From: Prevotella sp. CAG:1092
GTDB taxonomy: Bacteria; Bacteroidota; Bacteroidia; Bacteroidales; Bacteroidaceae
Direction of reading: 5' to 3'
Length of the DNA: 18,794 bases
Assembly: GCA_000436915.1 (NCBI GenBank)
Contig: HF994107.1
Location: 18,843 to 37,636, forward strand
The translations under genes and the position numbers were made by a program. This document shows, piece by piece, positions 8,731 through 15,541 of the stretch. The first letter of the stretch is position 1. The number at the start of each line of letters is the position of its first letter. Below the pieces are notes generated by a model. That model was not told the origin of the DNA. It did no database searches and saw only the letters and a list, made by a program, of their open reading frames with translations.

Positions 8731-8818
8731 TTTGATAGTAATCATATTGACATTTGATAGTAAGCAAAAAGATGTTTGATAGAAAGCATAGGAATCTTTG
8801 ATAGAAAGCATAGATTGC
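8731..8818. repeat. Four tandem 22-bp direct repeats, core TTTGATAGWAAKCA
   Basis: Copies start at 8731, 8753, 8775 and 8797, exactly 22 bp apart. Each begins TTTGATAG, followed by a WAAKCA-like segment and a variable 3' end of about 8 nt. The last two copies share their first 17 nt. A degenerate fifth copy (TTAGATAGTTAATC) may sit at 8701. The array is non-coding and lies 67 bp behind the -33 element of the epimerase promoter. The period of about two helical turns would place all copies on one face of the DNA, as in a cooperative protein-binding array. No known element is recognised. Confidence 0.85.
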
Positions 8819-8835
8819 TCGAAGTATAACTTCGA
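8819..8835. repeat. 17-bp perfect palindrome adjoining the 22-bp repeat array
   Basis: TCGAAGT-ATA-ACTTCGA has perfect 7-bp arms around a 3-nt centre. It starts at the base after the last 22-bp repeat. It looks like a dimeric protein-binding site; the hairpin loop would be short and no T-run follows, so a terminator is unlikely. Confidence 0.65.
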
Positions 8836-8993
8836 AAACGAATGAAGATAGTTAAGTTGTTGAATGAAAGCTACTTACTGCATCGCTACATCTATAATTA
8901 TCAAATTTGATGATTATATAGTTTTTCTCTTGCGTTTATTAGGAAAATACGCTACAAATACTATAAATGGGTGTTTCTTGAGTGGGGAAAAGA
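8836..8993. other. AT-rich intergenic stretch without a recognisable gene
   Basis: This is the remainder of the 460-bp gap between the outer-membrane protein gene and the epimerase gene. I found no open reading frame of credible length, no RNA gene and no clear promoter pair in it. Only the flanking palindrome and terminator are structured. Confidence 0.5.
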
Positions 8994-9024
8994 GGGGGAC
9001 AAGTCTCATCGAGACTTGTCCCCC
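8994..9024 (-). terminator. Intrinsic terminator of the outer-membrane beta-barrel gene
   Basis: Arms 8994-9007 and 9011-9024 form a perfect 14-bp GC-rich stem with a 3-nt loop. Read on the minus strand it is followed by TCTTTTCC. It lies 37 nt after the stop codon at 9062. Confidence 0.82.
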
Positions 9025-9061
9025 ATAGTTGTATTAACTTAAAACAAATTCTACTTTTCTA

Positions 9062-9631
9062 TTAGAAGTTGTAAACGAGAGAGAACAGGAGGTTCTCACC
9101 GCTCAAATCAAGACCAAGGTCGGTGCTTGCCTTAGCATCGTCAGCATCGAGCTTGTAGCTTGTGTAGCCCAACCATCCAATCTTTGTGAGGAAAGTGAGG
9201 TTCTTTGTAACGTCGATAGAAACACCTGGACGAACACCAATGTACCATGCGTTAGCCTTTGTCTTTGCAGTAACAGTAGTGTTACCTATTTCTTTCTCTA
9301 CCTTGTCTTCGAAGTGCTTGTAACCGAAGCCTGCCTCACCAAATACGCCAACCTTGTTCCACTTAGCGAAAGTGTAACGTACGTATGGTTCGAATGTATA
9401 ATCATTAGTAGATTTATCTCCCTGCTTAGAGTGCTCAAGACCGAACTGTACACCGATAGAGAGCTTGTCATCCAACTTGTAACCAAGTTCTGGGATAAGG
9501 TTGATAGTTGTCTTTGTATCGCCTTCACCTGGATCCTCAGAATGAAAACTTACACCACCACCAAGATAAACCTGAGCGTTTGCGCTCAATGAAGCTACTA
9601 CGAAAGCAGCTGCCAATAATAACTTTTTCAT
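9062..9631 (-). CDS. Small outer-membrane beta-barrel (porin-family) protein
   Basis: This 189-residue protein has a clear signal peptide (MKKLLLAAAFVVASLSANA, cut before Gln20). It continues with alternating polar and hydrophobic strands such as VYLGGGVSF, LSIGVQFGLEHS, YTFEPYVRYTF, VGVFGEAGFGYKHF, AWYIGVRPGVSIDV and LTFLTKIGWLGY. It ends LLFSLVYNF, with the terminal phenylalanine typical of BAM-assembled barrels. Length and pattern fit an eight-stranded OmpX/OmpW-like barrel (OMP_b-brl family) that is very common in Bacteroidota. Function is unknown; structural or adhesive roles are typical. It stands alone as a monocistronic unit with its own promoter and a strong terminator, and its regular codon choice suggests good expression. 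Confidence 0.88.
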   Translation of the reverse strand: MKKLLLAAAFVVASLSANAQVYLGGGVSFHSEDPGEGDTKTTINLIPELGYKLDDKLSIGVQFGLEHSKQGDKSTNDYTFEPYVRYTFAKWNKVGVFGEAGFGYKHFEDKVEKEIGNTTVTAKTKANAWYIGVRPGVSIDVTKNLTFLTKIGWLGYTSYKLDADDAKASTDLGLDLSGENLLFSLVYNF

Positions 9632-9670
9632 AATCTTTTCCTTAAATTATTGTTTGATTGTTATCGGTTG

Positions 9671-9702
9671 CAAAGATATGTGATTTATCTGTAACAGCGA
9701 AA
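9671..9702 (-). promoter_or_regulatory. Promoter of the outer-membrane beta-barrel gene
   Basis: The minus strand reads TTTC (9702-9699), 20 nt, then TATCTTTG (9678-9671). The -7 box is a perfect match and the -33 box has one mismatch. The box lies 39 nt before the ATG at 9631. Confidence 0.65.
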
Positions 9703-9798
9703 CTTTTCTTCGAGAAAAAATTCATAAACCGAAGTTTAGAACAAAGATAGGGAGCTTTCAAGCCAATAATAGTTAGTTTTACCCGTTGTTTCGAACTG

Positions 9799-11079
9799 TT
9801 ACTCTTCGTATTTAGATAAAATTTCGTTGCAATATTTCTTGAAATCATTCCAATGATAGTATGGAGCTATATCTGTTTTTATAGGTAGTGTAGCCTCGTC
9901 TTCATTGTCAAGAATCTTGAAAATAATATCTTCCGATCCTGCTTTGCGATAGAACACAAACTGCAGATTGCAAGCCATAGGGAATATGCGATAGTTGTTC
10001 CATCCTTCGTCGTCGATTTGTTCGAGGTCGGCAATCTGCTTTCCTGTGCCATTGATATTTAGCAGACAAGTGAGTGGCATTACCATAGTGTCGTGGCCAT
10101 AGCGGAGAGTGGCGCCAGGAGCCTTGAGCTTCAAACAGCAGTCTGCCTCATGGATAATCATTTTCAAGAGGTTACGCTGGCTGTAAGGTTGTGTTCCGCC
10201 ATTGAGAGGCGATGGACCATAGTTGATGTACCACCATGCATTATTGCGAAGCCAGAAGTCGTAAATCTGGTCTTCGTCAAATAGATCGTAGAGCGAAATG
10301 GTGTGGCGCAATTCGGTGCTCTGTATATTGCTGGCAAGCTTAAACAGTCTGTCGCCAAGCCATGAAGCGTCTATGCTGTCGCGCCAGTAGGTTTCGTTGT
10401 TAAATATCTTGCGCATAGTTTTCTCATAGTTTTCATGCTTTTTAGAGAAGGCGTCGTAAGCCTCTTTAGCCTCCTTAGGCATTCGCTTCGAGAAAAGTTT
10501 TTTGTCGTCGAAGTTCATGTACCACATATCGTGCTCGCTGGCATCGTGACGAATGTCGAGCTTAGGGTTCATGGCTTTGAGCTGCTGAAGCGCATTTTCC
10601 ATAGAGAGTATGCAACGAATCACGATGGTAGACTTAGCATCCACTCTAACATCACCCTTGAAAACTTCAGGGAAACGCTCGTACATTCGCTTGGCAATAC
10701 CACGATGTTGCTCAGCGCCACGAAGAGTCAGTTCTCCATCGCGCTTCCAAGCCTCGTCCTTTATAGTCTTTATCTTAGAGAGAGTCTCTTCGCCCTTTGC
10801 TGTCAGCATGCCTTGTTTTTGAGCTTTCAGCAGCATGTCGTAAGGACGCTCGTAGTCGTTAGTGCCAATAAGATAGCGTGAGCCGTGGCGTCCGTAGTGA
10901 CTAATATAATAAGGTGTGTAGCCCTTAGGTGCAGGAGTGAGTGCCTTCTGTGGTCCAGGGTAGGCTACATAGTTGCTTGCAGACAGAGTGATGTCGCGTT
11001 TGAAATCTTTGCGTGCTTGCTGAGCCGTTGCAGTAAGCGCCAGCATGAGAGCAGGGATGATAAAAAATAGTTTTTTCAT
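9799..11079 (-). CDS. Exported histidine acid phosphatase (histidine-type phosphatase, phytase/MINPP-like)
   Basis: This 426-residue protein has an N-terminal signal peptide (MKKLFFIIPALMLALTATA, cut before Gln20), so it is likely periplasmic. The phosphate-binding and nucleophile motif YGRHGSRY is at residues 62-69 with His65. The second motif, RYGHDTMVMPL, places His329-Asp330 in the proton-donor position. The family (histidine phosphatase clade 2) hydrolyses phosphomonoesters; related Bacteroides MINPP proteins act on inositol hexakisphosphate. The HD form here is that of acid phosphatases and 6-phytases rather than the HAE form reported for MINPP, so substrate assignment stays open. The gene lies 72 nt after the FKBP stop with no clear promoter or terminator between, so cotranscription with FKBP is likely. 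No cysteine pattern or sorting tail was noted. Confidence 0.87.
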   Translation of the reverse strand: MKKLFFIIPALMLALTATAQQARKDFKRDITLSASNYVAYPGPQKALTPAPKGYTPYYISHYGRHGSRYLIGTNDYERPYDMLLKAQKQGMLTAKGEETLSKIKTIKDEAWKRDGELTLRGAEQHRGIAKRMYERFPEVFKGDVRVDAKSTIVIRCILSMENALQQLKAMNPKLDIRHDASEHDMWYMNFDDKKLFSKRMPKEAKEAYDAFSKKHENYEKTMRKIFNNETYWRDSIDASWLGDRLFKLASNIQSTELRHTISLYDLFDEDQIYDFWLRNNAWWYINYGPSPLNGGTQPYSQRNLLKMIIHEADCCLKLKAPGATLRYGHDTMVMPLTCLLNINGTGKQIADLEQIDDEGWNNYRIFPMACNLQFVFYRKAGSEDIIFKILDNEDEATLPIKTDIAPYYHWNDFKKYCNEILSKYEE

Positions 11080-11151
11080 TTTTTCTATTATGATGAAAGT
11101 TTTTTTTATGTTTAAGGATATTATGGAAGTTTACCTTTTACGGTCGCAAGC

Positions 11152-11553
11152 TTATGCTATTCCCAGCAATTCTATTTCGAATATCAATGTAGAACCGCCA
11201 GGAATGCCTGGCTGTGAGAATTTTCCGTATCCCACTTCTGCAGGAATATAAACTTCCCACTTGTCGCCTACACACATCTGCTGCATAGCTATTATCCATC
11301 CCTCTATCAAGTCAGACAGACGGAAGGCAACAGGAGTGCCGCCGCGCGAAGAGTCGAATTTCTTGCCATTAATGGTCCATCCTGTATAGTGTGCCGTAAC
11401 GATGCTGTGTCGGGTAGGGTGTTTGCCGTCGGCTTTACCTGCAGCCACCACCTTATAATAAATACCACGAGGAAGAGCCTTCACGCCCTCTTCCTTAGCT
11501 TTTTCCTCGAGCCATTGCTTGTTGGCAAGAGCATATTCTTTCTTATTAGCCAT
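11152..11553 (-). CDS. FKBP-type peptidyl-prolyl cis-trans isomerase, cytosolic
   Basis: This 133-residue protein has a short charged N-terminal helix (residues 5-25) followed by a full FKBP domain (about 30-132). Ligand-pocket residues of the family are visible: Tyr56, Phe66-Asp67 (GKKFDSS), the LIEGW block at 82-86 (Ile83, Trp86), Tyr109 (AEVGYG) and Phe125. It has no signal peptide or lipobox, unlike the exported FKBPs common in this phylum, so it should act in the cytoplasm as a proline-isomerising foldase. It is followed by an exported phosphatase gene, which it may accompany in an operon without an obvious functional link. A TATCTTTG box lies upstream. Confidence 0.93.
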   Translation of the reverse strand: MANKKEYALANKQWLEEKAKEEGVKALPRGIYYKVVAAGKADGKHPTRHSIVTAHYTGWTINGKKFDSSRGGTPVAFRLSDLIEGWIIAMQQMCVGDKWEVYIPAEVGYGKFSQPGIPGGSTLIFEIELLGIA

Positions 11554-11583
11554 TTATTATCTGTTTTGTTGTTTTGTTTTTTG

Positions 11584-11591
11584 CAAAGATA
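11584..11591 (-). promoter_or_regulatory. Putative -7 box of the FKBP gene
   Basis: The minus strand reads TATCTTTG, a full match to TAnnTTTG, 30 nt before the FKBP ATG. The -33 position holds only a partial match (TATG, 20 nt upstream). Confidence 0.5.
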
Positions 11592-11628
11592 GTATTTTCT
11601 TCGCATTCTTTCATAGATAGTGATAAAA

Positions 11629-11651
11629 AAACCAGCCATGAAGGCTGGTTT
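11629..11651 (-). terminator. Intrinsic terminator of the glutamine synthetase III gene
   Basis: Arms 11629-11637 and 11643-11651 (AAACCAGCC/GGCTGGTTT) form a 9-bp stem with a 5-nt loop. On the minus strand a T-run follows directly. It is 47 nt past the stop codon at 11698. A second hairpin, TATACTC-CTAA-GAGTATA at 11663-11680, sits between stop and terminator. Confidence 0.88.
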
Positions 11652-11697
11652 AATTCTATATCTATACTCCTAAGAGTATATTATCCTTAATGTAATA

Positions 11698-13887
11698 TTA
11701 TCTAATGAACAATAGTTCACGATATTTAGGCAATGTCCAAAGCTCATCGGCAACGATAAGCTCGAGCTTATCTATCTGGTAGCGAATAGCCTCCATCTTT
11801 GGCACCACAGTGTCGTGGTAAGCAATAGCTTTTTCGCGTTCGCTCTCTATTACGTTGGCCTTCTTTCTTGCCTCTACCAACTCTTCTACAAGGGTTTCGA
11901 TGCTCTGAGTGCGCTCTGCAATCTCCTTGATAATCTTCACGTTGCGGGCTGTGAGGCTCTTTCCCTCTTCAGCACCAAACACATTCATCATGCCTTCCAC
12001 ATTCTTAGCCAAGCGACTCTGATAATGGGTGGCAACAGGGATGATATGGTTCATCGAGAGGTCGCCCATAACGCGAGCTTCTATCTGCACCTTCTTGGTG
12101 TATGTTTCCCATTTCACCTCGTTGCGTGCTTTAAGCTCGTTTTCCTTCATCACGTTCATCGACTCAAACATAGCGATGCTCTCTTTGTCGAGATAGCGGT
12201 CGAAGCACTTAGGGCAGCAAGCCTCGCAGTCGAGACCGCGCTTCTTAGCTTCTTCTTTCCATTCATCGCTATATCCATTACCATCAAAGCGGATAGCTTT
12301 GCAAGCAAGGATGTCTTCGCGAACAATATCGATGATGGCGCTTGTCTGGTCTTCGCCCTTGGCTATGAGAGCGTCTACGCGACTCTTGAAGTTGTTGAGA
12401 GCCTCTGCCATAGCGGTATTGAGCACTATCATAGCGCTGGCACAGTTTGCCTCAGAACCTACGGCACGGAATTCGAATCTGTTACCGGTAAATGCGAAAG
12501 GCGATGTGCGGTTGCGGTCGGTATTATCGATGAGCAATTCAGGAATCTCTGGAATATCGAGCTTCATACCCTGCTTGCCAGCAAGATTGAAGAGTTCGTC
12601 TTTGTCAGCCTTCTCGATATGGTCGAGCAAGTCGCTGAGCTGCTTACCGAGGAAGCTTGAAATAATAGCAGGAGGAGCCTCGTTGGCACCAAGACGATGG
12701 TCGTTTGTGGCACTCATCACAGACGCTTTGAGCAATCCGTTGTGGCGATAAACAGCCATAAGGGTTTCTACGATGAATACTACGAAGCGAAGATTGTCTT
12801 CGCCATTCTTGCCTGCAGCATGCAGCAATACGCCAGTATCTGTAACCAAGCTCCAGTTGTTGTGCTTACCCGAACCATTGATGCCTGCGAAAGGCTTTTC
12901 GTGGAGCAACATGCGGAAGCCATGCTTATGAGCAACCTTGCGCATAAGGCTCATCAAGAGCATGTTGTGGTCTACAGCCAAGTTGCACTCCTCATAAATA
13001 GGAGCAAGCTCAAACTGGTTTGGTGCAACCTCGTTGTGGCGAGTTTTGCAAGGAATACCAAGTTCAAGAGCCCGTATCTCAAGGTCTTTCATGAAAGCCT
13101 GCACACGCTCAGGGATAGTTCCGAAGTAGTGGTCGTCCATCTGCTGATTCTTTGCTGAGTCGTGACCCATAAGAGTGCGACCAGTAAGCATAAGGTCAGG
13201 ACGAGCTGAATACAAGCTTTCGTCAACGAGGAAGTATTCCTGTTCCCATCCCAGGTTTGTCTGCACCTTCTTCACGTCAGGATAGAAATAGTGGCATACC
13301 TCAGTGGCAGCCACGTTCACAGCATGAAGCGAACGAAGCAGCGGAGCCTTGTAGTCAAGAGCCTCGCCAGTATACGAGATAAAGATGGTAGGGATACAAA
13401 GAGTGTCATCGATGATGAAGACAGGCGATGTAGGGTCCCAAGCCGAATATCCGCGAGCCTCGAAGGTGTTGCGGATACCGCCCGAAGGGAAACTTGAAGC
13501 ATCAGGTTCCTGCTGCATGAGTAGTTTTCCAGAGAATTCCTCTATCATTCCACCCTTGCCATCGTGCTCAATGAAAGCATCGTGCTTTTCGGCAGTACCC
13601 TCGTTCAGAGGTTGGAACCAGTGAGTGTAGTGTGTAACTCCATTCTCTTCTGCCCATTGTCGCATGCCACGTGCTACTGCGTCAGCAATAGAACGGTCAA
13701 GACGAATACCATTATCCATAACGTCGATGAGTTTTGCATAAACATCGGCAGGCAGGTATTTGTACATCTTGGCCCGGTTGAAGACATATTTACCATAATA
13801 CTGTGATGGTCGCTCCAATGGTGCGAGAACGTCGACGGGTCTTTTCTTGAAAGCCTCGGCTACAACTTCGAATCTTAAATTCGCCAT
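11698..13887 (-). CDS. glnN: Glutamine synthetase type III (GlnN)
   Basis: The enzyme makes glutamine from glutamate and ammonia using ATP and is the main ammonium-assimilation step. At 729 residues the length equals that of the Bacteroides GlnN group and is far longer than type I enzymes. Recognisable GSIII blocks run in order: the N-terminal GSIII domain (SGKLLMQQEPDASSFPSGG), the metal and substrate blocks NEVAPNQFELAP (about 282-293) and HEKPFAGINGSGKHNNWS (about 328-345), TNDHRLGANEAPPA, and RNRTSPFAFTGNRFEFRAVG (about 458-478), followed by a long GSIII C-terminal extension. The start MANLRFEV fits family starts. It is a single-gene unit with its own TTTG-N19-TAATTTTG promoter and terminator. 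No GlnB or amt gene lies next to it in this window. Confidence 0.97.
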   Translation of the reverse strand: MANLRFEVVAEAFKKRPVDVLAPLERPSQYYGKYVFNRAKMYKYLPADVYAKLIDVMDNGIRLDRSIADAVARGMRQWAEENGVTHYTHWFQPLNEGTAEKHDAFIEHDGKGGMIEEFSGKLLMQQEPDASSFPSGGIRNTFEARGYSAWDPTSPVFIIDDTLCIPTIFISYTGEALDYKAPLLRSLHAVNVAATEVCHYFYPDVKKVQTNLGWEQEYFLVDESLYSARPDLMLTGRTLMGHDSAKNQQMDDHYFGTIPERVQAFMKDLEIRALELGIPCKTRHNEVAPNQFELAPIYEECNLAVDHNMLLMSLMRKVAHKHGFRMLLHEKPFAGINGSGKHNNWSLVTDTGVLLHAAGKNGEDNLRFVVFIVETLMAVYRHNGLLKASVMSATNDHRLGANEAPPAIISSFLGKQLSDLLDHIEKADKDELFNLAGKQGMKLDIPEIPELLIDNTDRNRTSPFAFTGNRFEFRAVGSEANCASAMIVLNTAMAEALNNFKSRVDALIAKGEDQTSAIIDIVREDILACKAIRFDGNGYSDEWKEEAKKRGLDCEACCPKCFDRYLDKESIAMFESMNVMKENELKARNEVKWETYTKKVQIEARVMGDLSMNHIIPVATHYQSRLAKNVEGMMNVFGAEEGKSLTARNVKIIKEIAERTQSIETLVEELVEARKKANVIESEREKAIAYHDTVVPKMEAIRYQIDKLELIVADELWTLPKYRELLFIR

Positions 13888-13926
13888 TATTCCTTCTAAT
13901 TGGTATTTATTTTAAGTTTGTGGTTG

Positions 13927-13957
13927 CAAAATTACTATAATTTGAAGATATGACAAA
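13927..13957 (-). promoter_or_regulatory. Promoter of glnN
   Basis: The minus strand reads TTTG (13957-13954), 19 nt, then TAATTTTG (13934-13927). Both boxes match the Bacteroidota consensus with ideal spacing. The -7 box is 39 nt before the ATG at 13887. Confidence 0.75.
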
Positions 13958-13972
13958 GAAAAAGGGTATTTT

Positions 13973-13988
13973 CTTGCATTTATGCAAG
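13973..13988. promoter_or_regulatory. Inverted repeat upstream of the glnN promoter (operator candidate)
   Basis: CTTGCAT-TT-ATGCAAG has perfect 7-bp arms around two bases, 15 bp upstream of the glnN -33 box. Placement is typical of an activator site. The binding protein is unknown. Confidence 0.5.
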
Positions 13989-14080
13989 CAAAACAAGAGA
14001 AATTTGCCTCGTTGCGCCATGTCTGTTGTTGTTTTTACGACAATATAAATAATCTTTTCAATATTTTTATTAACTAACAA

Positions 14081-14112
14081 TTTGTCTAATAAATATAAAA
14101 GGCTTATCTTTG
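14081..14112 (+). promoter_or_regulatory. Distal promoter (P1) of the DUF2264-GH105 operon
   Basis: TTTG (14081-14084), 20 nt, TATCTTTG (14105-14112) is a full consensus match. The -7 box lies inside an 8-bp inverted repeat (CTTATCTT 14103-14110 and AAGATAAG 14116-14123). The leader to the ATG would be roughly 110 nt. Confidence 0.65.
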
Positions 14113-14137
14113 CAGAAGATAAGATGTACTCGGCAAT

Positions 14138-14178
14138 TTGTAAGCAAACTTACATTTCGCTTGTAAGCATTATCTTTG
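14138..14178 (+). promoter_or_regulatory. Proximal promoter (P2) with TTGTAAG operator-like repeats
   Basis: A second TATCTTTG box at 14171-14178 lacks a TTTG at the usual -33 distance. In its place are TTGTAAGCA at 14138-14146 and again at 14161-14169 (23 bp apart), plus an inverted half-site CTTACA at 14149-14154 that pairs with TGTAAG (14139-14144) across CAAA. A missing -33 box replaced by repeated sites suggests activator-dependent transcription. Confidence 0.5.
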
Positions 14179-14232
14179 CAACGTAAAAACCTAAAAAATA
14201 ACATTATTATCAACAATATTCAAATTTGAACT

Positions 14233-15504
14233 ATGACTAATCAATTCCACAAAGCACTAATAATAGTGCTTGCTGTGCTGTTGCCTATTGGTGCAATGGC
14301 TGCAAAGAAGAAACAAAAACAGCTAACTGATCGTGAGTACTGGTGCCAACAAGCTTATAAGATGGCACAGCCTGTATTGGAAAACATGGCTAAAGGCGAG
14401 CTGCAAAAGAATATGCAACTCGAGGTGTCGCCAAACTGGGATGGCAGAAACAAGAAGGTTGCCTACATGGAATGCTTCGGCAGATTGATGGCTGGTATTG
14501 CGCCTTGGCTATCGTTACCAGATGACGAAACTACAGAAAGTGTACAGCGCAAGCAGCTCAGAGAATGGGCATTGGCAAGCTATAAGAATGCTGTAGACCC
14601 TAAAAACCCTGACTATTTGGCTTGGAGAGGACATGGGCAAGCATTGGTGGATGCAGCATACGTGGCTGAGAGCTTCCTTAGAGCTTACGACGCATTGTGG
14701 AAACCACTCGACGAGGTAACAAAGAAACGCTATTTTGAGGAGTTTACTCAGTTGAGACGAGTAGACCCACCTTATACTAACTGGTTCTTATTCTCTAGTG
14801 TTATAGAGAGTTTCCTCGCTAAGGCTGGTGCTCCATATGATGAGTTTCGTGTGAATACAGCCTGTCGCAAGACTGAAGAGTGGTATGTTGGCGACGGATG
14901 GTATGCCGATGGTCCAGTATTCGCTTTCGACTACTATTCAAGCTATGTATTCCACCCTATGTATCTCGAAACCCTTCAGGCTATGGTAGATGCAAAGGCT
15001 AACACTCGCTTGGATTATAAGAAGTATTATCAGCGTGAGCTGAAGAGAGCACAGAAGTTCTCTATCATTCTTGAGCGTTTCATTTCGCCTGAGGGTACAT
15101 ACCCTGTTATCGGTCGCTCTACTCCTTACCGCCTTGCAGCTATGCAACCTTTGGCTTTGATGGCTTGGTATGAAAAGTTGCCTTCTGACCTCAGCAATGG
15201 TCAGGTGAGAGCTGCGTTGACAAAGGTTATGCACCGCATGTTTGACCATCAGAACAACTATAACGAGGGTGGATTTCTTACTATCGGATTCTGTGGCTCA
15301 CAGAAGAATATAGCCGATTGGTATACTAACAATGGTTCGCTATACATGACCTCATTGGCATTTATGCCTCTTGGTCTTCCTGCCACCTCTCCTTTCTGGA
15401 CTGACGAGGCAAAGCCATGGACTCAGGTAAAAGCATGGAACGGACAGAATTTCCCTAAAGACCATAGATGGGCTGATGATATTCAAACTAAAGATAAATG
15501 GTAA
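14233..15504 (+). CDS. DUF2264 family protein, probable exported glycosidase of a pectin locus
   Basis: This 423-residue protein has a signal peptide (hydrophobic residues 8-22, cut near AMA-A at 23/24), so it is likely periplasmic. The body matches the DUF2264 (PF10022) pattern: GRLMAGIAPWL near residue 85, the LAWRGHGQALVDAAYVAESFLRA helix region, TNWFLFSSVIESFLAK, WYVGDGWYADGPVFAFDYYSSYVFHP and the late NEGGFLTIGFCGSQKNIADWYTNNGSLY. The many aromatic helices fit an (alpha/alpha)6 barrel like that of GH88/GH105. Some DUF2264 relatives in Bacteroides have been assigned beta-glucuronidase activity (GH154, from memory), so a uronic-acid-releasing activity is plausible but not shown here. It is the first gene of an operon, 37 nt before GH105, under two promoter-like boxes. 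Confidence 0.88.
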   Translation: MTNQFHKALIIVLAVLLPIGAMAAKKKQKQLTDREYWCQQAYKMAQPVLENMAKGELQKNMQLEVSPNWDGRNKKVAYMECFGRLMAGIAPWLSLPDDETTESVQRKQLREWALASYKNAVDPKNPDYLAWRGHGQALVDAAYVAESFLRAYDALWKPLDEVTKKRYFEEFTQLRRVDPPYTNWFLFSSVIESFLAKAGAPYDEFRVNTACRKTEEWYVGDGWYADGPVFAFDYYSSYVFHPMYLETLQAMVDAKANTRLDYKKYYQRELKRAQKFSIILERFISPEGTYPVIGRSTPYRLAAMQPLALMAWYEKLPSDLSNGQVRAALTKVMHRMFDHQNNYNEGGFLTIGFCGSQKNIADWYTNNGSLYMTSLAFMPLGLPATSPFWTDEAKPWTQVKAWNGQNFPKDHRWADDIQTKDKW

Positions 15505-15541
15505 TCTGTTAAATATCAAACATTAACTAAAAACAATAATT

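Noticed and set aside
8731..8818. CRISPR array
   Set aside because: The copies are directly tandem with a 22-bp period and leave no spacers of normal length; no cas gene is near.
8819..8835. loxP-like recombination site
   Set aside because: It shares ATAACTTCG with loxP, but the arms are 7 bp with a 3-nt centre and there is no 8-bp asymmetric spacer or recombinase gene; the likeness is short and probably chance.
11080..11151. Separate promoter for the histidine phosphatase between it and FKBP
   Set aside because: No TAnnTTTG box or terminator hairpin could be found in the 72-nt gap, so read-through from FKBP is the simpler reading.
11815..12660. Long plus-strand open frame (281 codons) opposite glnN
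   Set aside because: It is fully antisense to the strongly conserved glutamine synthetase gene, shows no family motif, and has no promoter or neighbour on that strand.
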